Source of the DNA: Ferroglobus sp.
GTDB taxonomy: Archaea > Halobacteriota > Archaeoglobi > Archaeoglobales > Archaeoglobaceae
Assembly: GCA_015523665.1 (NCBI GenBank)
Contig: WAJX01000085.1
Coordinates: forward strand, 1-5,058
Direction of reading: 5' to 3'
Length of the DNA stretch: 5,058 nucleotides
The position numbers and the translations under genes were made by a program. The notes below the pieces were generated by a model that ran no database searches, was not told the DNA's origin, and saw only the letters and a list, made by a program, of their open reading frames with translations. Positions 1 through 5,058 of this stretch are shown here, piece by piece (within the stretch, counting starts at the first letter, position 1; the number at the start of each line of letters is the position of its first letter).

Positions 1-230
1 TCATCTTGCAATATCTCAGAAAGAGTTTTTACAAATTCTTCTTTTTTTAATTTCCCTTTCTCTTCCCTTATTATTACTCGTTCAAAAATAAGATCTTCAA
101 GTTCATTATGAGATCTAATTACTACTTCTTTCTCTAAATTCGATAAATAACAAGTTTCATTCTCATAACATTCAGTCCAGTTCTGATAGCTATTACATAT
201 AACGAATTAAGAATCCTTTTTATTTTTCAT
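1..230 (-). pseudogene. Unrecognised gene, 5' part only, interrupted by in-frame TAA at codon 8
   Basis: I do not recognise this product. On the minus strand an ATG at 230-228 reads MKNKKDS and then meets TAA at 209-207. The same frame then stays open for 68 codons to the left edge, where it is cut. The downstream peptide begins FVICNSYQNW, has three cysteines near its start, and becomes charged and probably helical (a stretch reading ELEDLIFERV, then a Lys/Glu-rich part, then FVKTLSEILQ). The strand is purine-rich, as coding strands are here, and a 68-codon run without a stop is not expected in such AT-rich DNA. The ATG is preceded by AGGA about 8 nt upstream, a plausible ribosome-binding site. 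No ATG, GTG or early TTG exists after the TAA, so a simple alternative start is not available. Possible readings: a decayed gene, a sequencing error in TAA, or translation from a rare start such as ATA at 200-198. Same direction as glyA. Confidence 0.45.
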
Positions 231-281
231 CGTTTATTCCTAATCTCTATTTTTTGATTTGTAATTTTTTATTGTTTTAAA

Positions 282-400
282 ATGGGATGCTGTACTGTAA
301 GTACTCCTCTTTTTACTCTGAAATGTTGATTTATAGTAAATTTTATCCCATAATAAAGCTTTTTACATTAGAATCTAATAAATTTATCAAAGCTTTATTA
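282..400. repeat. Two adjacent nested inverted repeats in the non-coding region
   Basis: Four inverted repeats are packed into 119 bp. One is a perfect 12-bp pair, TAATAAAGCTTT at 351-362 and AAAGCTTTATTA at 389-400. Inside it lies the palindrome ATTAGAATCTAAT at 367-379. Next to it, ATGGGAT at 282-288 pairs with ATCCCAT at 345-351, and inside that GTACT at 292-296 pairs with AGTAC at 300-304. The outer pairs meet at base 351. The element lies between the glyA terminator and the start of the interrupted left-edge gene. It could be an operator cluster, a structured leader or small RNA on either strand, or the relic of a small mobile element. No open frame with a normal start crosses it. The pairings are seen directly; any function is inference. 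Confidence 0.5.
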
Positions 401-438
401 AGTGTTGGCAGATTAGATGATAATATCAATCGAAATAC

Positions 439-476
439 AAAAATTAAATAAATAATTTATATATTTTTAATATTAT
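439..476 (-). terminator. Probable T-rich terminator after glyA
   Basis: Directly after the glyA stop the minus strand is very AT-rich and ends in a run of five T (complement of AAAAA at 439-443), like the U-tracts that end archaeal transcripts. A weak 7-bp inverted repeat (450-456 with 472-478) overlaps the stop codon but is low-complexity. No longer GC-rich hairpin is present. Confidence 0.35.
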
Positions 477-1739
477 TTAACATGGAAGGAAAGAATAAGC
501 TTCATGCTCTTCGAAGGTGTATTTAATTTTTGTAAATCTTCTTTTTAACCTTACAACTCTCTTTTTTAAGTTTAGCTGAGTGTCTTTTCCTATAATCCCA
601 TTATAAATTATCTCTGCTATTTCTTCCATCTCTCTCTCTTTCATTCCAAGTCTCGTTACTTCTTGCACACCTATTCTTATACCAGATGGGTTATTAGTCT
701 CTTTAATTGTGTCCCAAGGTAGGAGATTCTTGTTTATTATCACATTTATGCTCTCTAACTTTTTTGCAACTTTCGCTCCTCTTCCATAATCTCTAACATC
801 CACAGCGATTTGATGGGACTCTGTGTATCCATAATCTTCCCCCAAGACTTTTAATCCTAATTCTGCAAGAGTTTCTGCAAGTTTTTTCGCGTTCTTAATA
901 GTTTGAATAGCATAGTCTTTTCCATAGAGTTTCATTTCCATAGCTGAAATTGCTAATCCTGCAAGTGTATTTAAATGATGATTGCTAACAACTCCTGGAA
1001 ATACAGCATTATCTATTTTATCTTTTAGATAATCTTTACAGGCTATTATCGCTCTTTGTGGCCCGAAAAATGTTTTATGGGTTGAAGCTGTGAGAACGTC
1101 AGCCCCTTCATCGATTGGTTGTTGAAATTCTCCACCGGTTATAAGACCAAGAACGTGACTACCGTCATAGAGAACTTTAGCCTCAATTCTCTCAGCTATT
1201 TCATGAATCTCTCTTACTGGATGTGGGAATAAGAATAAACTAGCTCCTAAGACAAATAAAGCGGGCTCTTCTTTTTCAGCGATTTTTTCCGTTTTATCTA
1301 TATCGATATTCATTCTTTCGTTATCAAAAGGATAATGAATAATCTTTAAACCTCTTAAACCTGCTGCGGAGTATTTTTCATGACTTATATGTCCACCGGA
1401 TGGAATTGATAAAACCATTATCTTATCCCCTGGTTTAGTTAAAGCAAAAAATCCAGCCATGTTTGCAACAACTCCACTTATAGGTTGGACATTTACATGC
1501 GGAGCATTGAGAAGGTCTTTCATTAGATCAACTGTGATTTGCTCGATTTCATCTATAAAGCTACAACCTTCATAAAACCTCTCTCCTATTTTTCCTTCGG
1601 CATATCTGTGTCCTAAATCACTTAAATAACAACATCTGACAAATTTACTTGTTATATTCTCACTTGCAATTAAGGGAAGGGAATCTCTATAAAATGAAGT
1701 ATGTCTTTTAATTATATCATAAACATCCCCGTATCTCAT
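477..1739 (-). CDS. glyA: Serine hydroxymethyltransferase (SHMT), archaeal type
   Basis: Cytosolic PLP enzyme that interconverts serine and glycine, moving a C1 unit to or from a pterin carrier. At 420 aa it is full length. Family motifs appear in order: LIASEN at 23-28, RYAEG with Glu48 and Tyr56 (active-site Glu/Tyr by comparison with bacterial SHMT), GGH with His117, YDGSH with Asp192 and His195, STHKT with Lys222 as the PLP Schiff-base lysine, and SGIRIG with Arg355 as carboxylate-binding arginine. The last 30 or so residues form a basic tail, as in archaeal homologues. ATG at 1739 is the first start after an in-frame TAA at 1757-1755. No clear Shine-Dalgarno precedes it, but a TATA-like box lies about 27 bp upstream, so the mRNA may be leaderless. 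With fae-hps nearby, H4MPT is the likely carrier, though folate-type use cannot be excluded from sequence. Divergent from the GlcD-like gene. Confidence 0.96.
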   Translation of the reverse strand: MRYGDVYDIIKRHTSFYRDSLPLIASENITSKFVRCCYLSDLGHRYAEGKIGERFYEGCSFIDEIEQITVDLMKDLLNAPHVNVQPISGVVANMAGFFALTKPGDKIMVLSIPSGGHISHEKYSAAGLRGLKIIHYPFDNERMNIDIDKTEKIAEKEEPALFVLGASLFLFPHPVREIHEIAERIEAKVLYDGSHVLGLITGGEFQQPIDEGADVLTASTHKTFFGPQRAIIACKDYLKDKIDNAVFPGVVSNHHLNTLAGLAISAMEMKLYGKDYAIQTIKNAKKLAETLAELGLKVLGEDYGYTESHQIAVDVRDYGRGAKVAKKLESINVIINKNLLPWDTIKETNNPSGIRIGVQEVTRLGMKEREMEEIAEIIYNGIIGKDTQLNLKKRVVRLKRRFTKIKYTFEEHEAYSFLPC

Positions 1740-1760
1740 GCCATCAATAGTGAGTTAGTT

Positions 1761-1770
1761 ATTATAAAAT
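1761..1770 (-). promoter_or_regulatory. Candidate TATA box (box A) for glyA
   Basis: The minus strand reads ATTTTATAAT here, centred about 27 bp before the glyA ATG. That is the usual archaeal distance from box A to the transcription start, so transcription would begin at or next to the ATG. This fits the absence of a Shine-Dalgarno. The assignment rests on spacing and AT pattern only, in an AT-rich background. Confidence 0.45.
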
Positions 1771-1806
1771 TGTTATTGTATTGTTGTACATTGCTGTATT
1801 GTTATT
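1769..1806. repeat. Cluster of ATTG direct repeats upstream of glyA
   Basis: ATTG occurs at 1769, 1775, 1780, 1790 and 1798, and the 9-mer ATTGTTATT is repeated at 1769-1777 and 1798-1806. A TGTACA palindrome sits at 1785-1790 in the middle. The cluster begins at the edge of the proposed glyA TATA box and extends upstream of it, where an archaeal activator or repressor could bind. Function is inference. Confidence 0.4.
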
Positions 1807-1834
1807 ATGTACTTTAATTTGCATTAGCTCTCTA

Positions 1835-1863
1835 TTTATTTATATATCATATATATAAATAAA
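1835..1863. repeat. 29-bp AT palindrome with TATA motifs on both strands
   Basis: TTTATTTATATAT at 1835-1847 is the exact reverse complement of ATATATAAATAAA at 1851-1863, with a CAT spacer. Each strand therefore shows the same TATA-like sequence, so the site could serve as a symmetric bidirectional box A or a regulator site. Because it is nearly pure A+T, a palindrome of this size could also arise by chance. Confidence 0.5.
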
Positions 1864-1890
1864 ATTTTTAAATTATGTTTATAATTAGGA

Positions 1891-1906
1891 GTTTGCCATA
1901 GCGAAC
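1891..1906. repeat. Short GC-richer hairpin in the divergent spacer
   Basis: GTTTGC at 1891-1896 can pair with GCGAAC at 1901-1906 (one G-U pair as RNA) around a CATA loop. It is followed by a second small inverted repeat, CAATT at 1908-1912 with AATTG at 1918-1922. The patch stands out because it is the only GC-richer stretch in the spacer. Function unknown. Confidence 0.25.
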
Positions 1907-1983
1907 CCAATTGAGTTAATTGATAATTAAGCATAATATATAAAATTTTATGAAGTATTTATAAATAATAATCATAAATATTG

Positions 1984-2022
1984 GTTATGAATATTAGTTA
2001 TGTATGTCGTTATGTCGGTAAC
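1984..2022. repeat. GTTATG direct repeats upstream of the GlcD-like gene
   Basis: GTTATG occurs at 1984-1989, 1997-2002 and 2009-2014, about 12-13 bp apart. TATGTCG occurs twice (2003-2009 and 2011-2017), and GTTA at 2009-2012 is mirrored by TAAC at 2019-2022. The cluster ends just upstream of the proposed TATA box of the oxidase gene, a reasonable place for an operator. No known regulator motif is recognised. Confidence 0.35.
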
Positions 2023-2023
2023 A

Positions 2024-2031
2024 TTAATAAT
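2024..2031 (+). promoter_or_regulatory. Candidate TATA box for the GlcD-like gene
   Basis: TTAATAAT is centred about 27 bp before the ATG at 2055, the leaderless spacing also seen for glyA on the other strand. No Shine-Dalgarno-like sequence lies before that ATG. The match to box A is weak, and TTTATAAAT at about 1958-1966 is an alternative that would give a leader of some 65 nt. Confidence 0.3.
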
Positions 2032-2054
2032 AGATATTAGAAATTCATTGATTC

Positions 2055-3437
2055 ATGGATGAAGAGATTGTCCATGTGTTAAAACGGATCGTAGGAGAGG
2101 AGAATGTTATTAAGAATGGCATTGATGCTTACATTTACGATGAAACTCCGAAATTTATACTCCCTGAACCATCTAAGGATGTTATTGTTGTTAAACCTGG
2201 GAATACAAAAGAAATTTCGGAAATAATGAAATTTGCTAATAGGAGAAAAATTCCTGTAATCGTGAGAGGTGGGGGAACTGGTTTAAGTGGAGGAGTAATT
2301 CCGATACAACCGAGTATAATAATCTCTATGGAAAGGTTAAATAAGATAATCGAAATTGATGAGGATAACCTAATGGTTGTATGTGAGGCAGGAGTAACAT
2401 TGCATCAACTTCTAAAGACTTTGGAGAGAGTTCCAAATCTCTCCTTTCCACCTCACCCTGGAGATGAGAGTGCAACTATAGGAGGACTTGTGGTTAACAA
2501 TTCTGGGGGAGCTAGAGCGGTAAAATATGGAATAATGAGAAATTATGTTGTTGGTTTGGAAGTAGTCTTACCAGATGGCAAAATCTTAAAGTTAGGTGGT
2601 AAGGTTATTAAAAATGCTACTGGTTATGATTTACTCCACCTCATTATTGGGAGCGAAGGCACTCTTTGCATAGTTACGAAGGTTATTTTACGTCTGCTTC
2701 CAGAAATAGGAGATACTTACACGCTCGTAATCCCGTTTAACAGGACTGAAGATGCGATTAAATCAGTTCCAGAGATATTAAAAAAAGTAATGCCTATGGC
2801 TATTGAATACATAGAAAGAGAGGCTATAAAAGCTGGAGAAAAGGCTACTGGGAAGAAATGGCCAAGTAAAGAAGGGAACGCTGACCTTATGGTGATTATA
2901 GATGGTAAGAGTGAGGAGGAGTTAATGAAAAAAGCAGAAATGATTGAGAAAATTGTAAAGGAATATAATGCCATTGATGTCTATGTTGCTATTAGTAGAA
3001 AGGAGCAAAGAGATGTTTTGGAAATAAGAAGCTTGATTTATGAGGGATTAAAAGATGAAACGATTGAGGTTTTAGATGTTTCTGTTCCTCCAGCAAGCAT
3101 AGCCGAGTATGTCGAAAAATGTAAAGATAAGGCAGAGAGTATTGGAATTAGAGTGTTACACTTTGGACATGCTGGTGATGGAAACGTGCATCAACAAATA
3201 ATGAAATCGAGTATAGGAGACTGGAAGGAGAAGTATGAGGAATTCAAGAGTTATGCTTTTGAAACAGCTATGAAGCTTGGAGGGTATATAACAGCCGAGC
3301 ATGGTATTGGGATTGTGAAAAAAAGAGATATGACTAAGACTTTACCAAAAAGGGCAATTGAATTAATGAAAGAAATAAAGAGGATATTTGATCCAAATAA
3401 TATACTTAACCCAGGAAAAGTTGTGGATCTCTATTAA
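2055..3437 (+). CDS. glcD: FAD-linked 2-hydroxyacid oxidase/dehydrogenase (GlcD / D-lactate dehydrogenase family)
   Basis: Flavoenzyme of the vanillyl-alcohol-oxidase/PCMH fold that oxidises a 2-hydroxyacid such as D-lactate or glycolate to the 2-oxoacid. At 460 aa it is full length for the single-domain form. The FAD-binding half holds RGGGTGLSGG at 71-80, PPHPGDESATIGG at about 132-144, NNSGGARAVKYG at 148-159, NATGYDL at 187-193 and SEGTL at 200-204. The C-terminal cap/substrate half holds HFGHAGDGNVH at 369-379, EHGIG at 415-419 and FDPNNILNPGK at 445-455. There is no cysteine-rich Fe-S domain, signal peptide or membrane segment, and no GlcE/GlcF partner lies in the window, so the electron acceptor is unknown. 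An in-frame TGA at 2049-2051 just upstream fixes ATG 2055 as the start. No Shine-Dalgarno is seen, so it may be leaderless. Sequence alone does not separate lactate, glycolate or 2-hydroxyglutarate as substrate; the symbol denotes the family. Confidence 0.92.
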   Translation: MDEEIVHVLKRIVGEENVIKNGIDAYIYDETPKFILPEPSKDVIVVKPGNTKEISEIMKFANRRKIPVIVRGGGTGLSGGVIPIQPSIIISMERLNKIIEIDEDNLMVVCEAGVTLHQLLKTLERVPNLSFPPHPGDESATIGGLVVNNSGGARAVKYGIMRNYVVGLEVVLPDGKILKLGGKVIKNATGYDLLHLIIGSEGTLCIVTKVILRLLPEIGDTYTLVIPFNRTEDAIKSVPEILKKVMPMAIEYIEREAIKAGEKATGKKWPSKEGNADLMVIIDGKSEEELMKKAEMIEKIVKEYNAIDVYVAISRKEQRDVLEIRSLIYEGLKDETIEVLDVSVPPASIAEYVEKCKDKAESIGIRVLHFGHAGDGNVHQQIMKSSIGDWKEKYEEFKSYAFETAMKLGGYITAEHGIGIVKKRDMTKTLPKRAIELMKEIKRIFDPNNILNPGKVVDLY

Positions 3438-3497
3438 TTTTTACTCATTTAAATTAATCTAAATTTTATTTATATGTAAAATGCTATTATTGTTAAA
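3438..3497. terminator. Convergent T-rich terminator spacer
   Basis: This 60-bp gap separates the ends of the oxidase gene and tpiA. On the plus strand TTTTT at 3438-3442 follows the oxidase stop at once, with another T-run near 3464-3467. On the minus strand TTTT (complement of 3478-3481) follows the tpiA stop. Such T-tracts fit archaeal factor-independent termination in both directions. No strong hairpin is seen. Confidence 0.4.
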
Positions 3498-4157
3498 TCA
3501 TCTAAGTCCAACTAGTTCTTCAAGTGCCCTTCTTTGATCTTTAGCTTTTACAATACCACTAGCTACTAGAACTCCATCTGATCCTAAATCTAAAGCTGTG
3601 ACAATGTCTTCATAATCACTTATTCCTGCACCACATAAAACCTTAACATTTTTGTTGATATTTTTTGCAGCCTTTACAGAATTTTCAACAACTTCTGGTT
3701 CAGCTTTACTTACAGATATTCCAGTTCCTATAAGTTCTGGGGGTTCTATTGCAACATAATCTGGGTTTAAAGCTGATGCTGAGGCTGTGGTTGTTATATT
3801 GTTTGTACACACAATAGAAACTAAACCCAATTTTCGGAATTTTGAGACAATATATTCTATATCGGCGAGTTTAAGTCTTCTTTCGCTGTGGTTTATCAAA
3901 CTCCCTCTAACTCCTTTTTCTTTTAACATCTCTGCATTTATCCTACTAGTATAGCTACCATACTCAACAGCATCAACGTGCTGAGCAAAAACGTCAATGT
4001 TCGTGTTTTTAATGATATCGGATATGTCAAGATAGTTTGGAGCTACAGCTATATAAAAATCAACCTTTTCCGATATTTCTTCAGCAATTCTTGCCAATTC
4101 CAGAGCTCTTTTTCCAGATCCCTCTTTATAGGCTTTGAAATTAATTATTATATCCAT
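3498..4157 (-). CDS. tpiA: Triosephosphate isomerase, archaeal short form
   Basis: Cytosolic isomerase of dihydroxyacetone phosphate and glyceraldehyde-3-phosphate in glycolysis and gluconeogenesis. At 219 aa it has the usual archaeal length, shorter than the roughly 250 aa of bacterial and eukaryotic forms. All catalytic parts are visible: NFK at 6-8 (catalytic Lys8), AQHVD at 58-62, NHSE at 89-92 (electrophile His90), AIEPPELIGTG at 136-146 (catalytic base Glu138, start of the mobile loop), CGAGI at 175-179 and LVASGIV at 197-203 for phosphate binding. ATG at 4157 is supported by an AGGTG ribosome-binding site 5 nt upstream that overlaps the fae-hps stop codon. The 8-bp gap implies co-transcription and possibly translational coupling with fae-hps. 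No damage or fusion is seen. Confidence 0.97.
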   Translation of the reverse strand: MDIIINFKAYKEGSGKRALELARIAEEISEKVDFYIAVAPNYLDISDIIKNTNIDVFAQHVDAVEYGSYTSRINAEMLKEKGVRGSLINHSERRLKLADIEYIVSKFRKLGLVSIVCTNNITTTASASALNPDYVAIEPPELIGTGISVSKAEPEVVENSVKAAKNINKNVKVLCGAGISDYEDIVTALDLGSDGVLVASGIVKAKDQRRALEELVGLR

Positions 4158-4167
4158 AGTAACACCT
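4158..4167 (-). promoter_or_regulatory. tpiA ribosome-binding site overlapping the fae-hps stop
   Basis: The minus strand reads AGGTG at 4167-4163, complementary to the 3' end of archaeal 16S rRNA, 5 nt before the tpiA ATG. Its first bases belong to the TAG stop of fae-hps (4168-4166), so ribosomes ending fae-hps sit on the tpiA start signal. It contrasts with glyA and the oxidase gene, which show no such site. Confidence 0.75.
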
Positions 4168-5058
4168 AAAAATCCGTCATTACTCTAAATTGGTCTGTAT
4201 CTGGTTTCATATAGTTTAAAAACTTTCTTGTAGCTCCCTCAATATCTCTAGCTTTTGTTATAGCCCTTCCTACAATAATTATGTCCGCTCCTTGCTGAAT
4301 TGCCATCTCTACATTTTCTGGCTTTATACCTCCCGCAACCGCAACAAGAACATCAAAATCCTTCTTTATATCTTTAGCTTTTGCCCATGGCGGTTCTTCA
4401 TGTTCAGAATCTATAGCTCTATGTAATTCAACAACTTCTGGTTTAACACCAGCGTTTATTATTTTCTCTAACCTTTTAACTGGATCTTCAACATTCAGCA
4501 TATCGACAACACTATATATCCCGGTTTTTTCAGCTTCTCTGATCGCTTTTACAATGGTTGTTATAGGAGCTAATCCTGAGATGACGACAGCATTTGCAGT
4601 TGCATCTGCAGCCATTCTTGCCTCTAAATTCCCCGTATCAAGTGTTTTTAGATCAAGAACGAAAAACGCATCTTTTCTCTCTTCTCTCAACTTTAATATA
4701 ACTTCAGCTCCATATCTTTTGGCTAGGGGTGTGCCAACTTCAAATATTATGTGATCACTCTCAGGAATTTGTCTTAATACTTTCAAAACTTCACTTAAAT
4801 CTGGGATGTCAATTGCAATCTGCAAATAAGGTGGATCCCAAAGTTTTGTTAACTTTCTGCCAACTAATGGATGGAAACTTCTATCTTTTTCATAAATAAC
4901 CGTTTCAACATCCGGAAAGTTACTCATAGCTCTCTTTAAAGCCAGTTTTGTCGCTCCATAATTGTAATAAAATATTTTGTCTCTATTCTTAGCTTTTGGA
5001 TGTATGAAAACACTCACGATAATTAAGTATTCTTCAGCCCTTTCTTTAGGAATTACTC
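4166..5058 (-). CDS. fae-hps: Bifunctional formaldehyde-activating enzyme / 3-hexulose-6-phosphate synthase, N-terminus beyond the right edge
   Basis: Fusion enzyme linking C1 and pentose metabolism. Hps interconverts hexulose-6-phosphate with ribulose-5-phosphate plus formaldehyde, and Fae condenses formaldehyde with H4MPT. In non-methylotrophic archaea the pair is thought to run toward pentose synthesis while capturing the formaldehyde. The visible 296 residues comprise about 73 residues of the Fae C-terminal part (VSVFIHPKA, then YNYGATKLALKRAM) and a complete Hps barrel starting at DPPYLQIAID. Hps motifs, numbered from the first whole visible codon, are DLKTLD at 135-140 (catalytic Asp/Lys region), LHRAID at about 211-216, AVAGGI at 239-244 and VGRAIT at 262-267. 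The protein ends DQFRVMTDF with no fused isomerase (Phi) domain. The frame stays open above GTG 5017, reading IPKERAEEYLII, which fits Fae, so that GTG is internal and the true start, with roughly the first 90-100 Fae residues including its catalytic histidine, lies outside the window. Followed by tpiA. Confidence 0.95.
   Translation of the reverse strand, partial: VIPKERAEEYLIIVSVFIHPKAKNRDKIFYYNYGATKLALKRAMSNFPDVETVIYEKDRSFHPLVGRKLTKLWDPPYLQIAIDIPDLSEVLKVLRQIPESDHIIFEVGTPLAKRYGAEVILKLREERKDAFFVLDLKTLDTGNLEARMAADATANAVVISGLAPITTIVKAIREAEKTGIYSVVDMLNVEDPVKRLEKIINAGVKPEVVELHRAIDSEHEEPPWAKAKDIKKDFDVLVAVAGGIKPENVEMAIQQGADIIIVGRAITKARDIEGATRKFLNYMKPDTDQFRVMTDF

Larger units (their letters stand above)
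1740..2054. promoter_or_regulatory. Divergent intergenic promoter region between glyA and the GlcD-like gene
   Basis: This 315-bp spacer holds no convincing gene. It is strongly AT-rich and carries TATA-like boxes on both strands, a 29-bp palindrome, and two clusters of short direct repeats, one nearer each flanking gene. Because glyA and the oxidase diverge from it, it must hold both promoters unless transcription enters from elsewhere. The separate elements are listed individually. Confidence 0.7.

Noticed and set aside
207..209. Recoding (selenocysteine or pyrrolysine) to explain the stop in the left-edge gene
   Set aside because: The codon is TAA; selenocysteine uses UGA and pyrrolysine uses UAG.
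282..329. 15-codon frame on the plus strand with a Cys-Cys pair (starts MGCCTVST)
   Set aside because: Too short, no ribosome-binding site, and it lies within the inverted-repeat element.
240..362. A 40-codon open stretch on the minus strand across the repeat region
   Set aside because: It has no ATG, GTG or other normal start, follows an in-frame stop, and its Lys/Ser/Tyr-rich translation is what random AT-rich DNA gives.
351..400. CRISPR repeats or insertion-sequence ends
   Set aside because: Only one inverted pair is present, with no regularly spaced direct repeats, no transposase frame between the arms and no target-site duplication visible.
2717..2974. Open frame of 85 codons on the minus strand inside the oxidase gene
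   Set aside because: It lies wholly antisense to a well-supported gene, its hydrophobic Ser/Ile-rich peptide is what antisense reading of a Lys/Glu-rich protein gives, and it has no recognisable motif.
3978..4169. Open frame of 63 codons on the plus strand over tpiA
   Set aside because: Antisense to the conserved N-terminal half of tpiA, with low-complexity aromatic/Ser-rich translation and no motif.
4554..4754. Open frame of 66 codons on the plus strand over fae-hps
   Set aside because: Antisense to the Hps domain; no independent support.

Overview
The window looks like chromosomal DNA of an AT-rich archaeon that uses tetrahydromethanopterin (H4MPT). Three things point that way. The right-edge gene is a fusion of formaldehyde-activating enzyme (Fae) to 3-hexulose-6-phosphate synthase (Hps), an arrangement typical of archaea. 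The triosephosphate isomerase is the short archaeal form starting with an N-F-K motif. The serine hydroxymethyltransferase has the archaeal-style sequence and basic tail. Abundant AGA/AGG and ATA codons and Lys/Glu/Ile-rich proteins suggest, but do not prove, a thermophile. I cannot assign a genus from this window.

Layout, left to right. (1) Positions 1-230, minus strand: the 5' part of an unrecognised gene that runs off the left edge and has an in-frame TAA at codon 8. (2) Positions 231-476: non-coding, with an unusually dense set of inverted repeats (282-400) and the probable glyA terminator. (3) Positions 477-1739, minus: complete glyA (serine hydroxymethyltransferase). (4) Positions 1740-2054: a 315-bp divergent promoter region with TATA-like boxes at leaderless spacing for both flanking genes, a 29-bp AT palindrome and two short repeat clusters. 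(5) Positions 2055-3437, plus: complete FAD-linked 2-hydroxyacid oxidase/dehydrogenase of the GlcD/D-lactate dehydrogenase family. (6) Positions 3438-3497: convergent T-rich spacer. (7) Positions 3498-4157, minus: complete tpiA. (8) Positions 4166-5058, minus: fae-hps, lacking its N-terminal part because the gene continues past the right edge.

How the genes fit together: fae-hps and tpiA form a tight pair (8 bp apart, the tpiA ribosome-binding site overlapping the fae-hps stop). They join the C1/pentose node (hexulose-6-P, ribulose-5-P, formaldehyde, methylene-H4MPT) to the triose-phosphate pool. SHMT uses methylene-pterin and glycine to make serine, so it could draw on the C1 unit released by Fae-Hps. 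The GlcD-like enzyme oxidises a 2-hydroxyacid (lactate or glycolate). If glycolate, it could feed glyoxylate and then glycine into SHMT; that link is inference only. The four complete or near-complete genes are recognisable metabolic enzymes. The least explained parts are the interrupted left-edge gene and the nested inverted repeats upstream of it. No CRISPR array, tRNA, rRNA or insertion sequence is visible.
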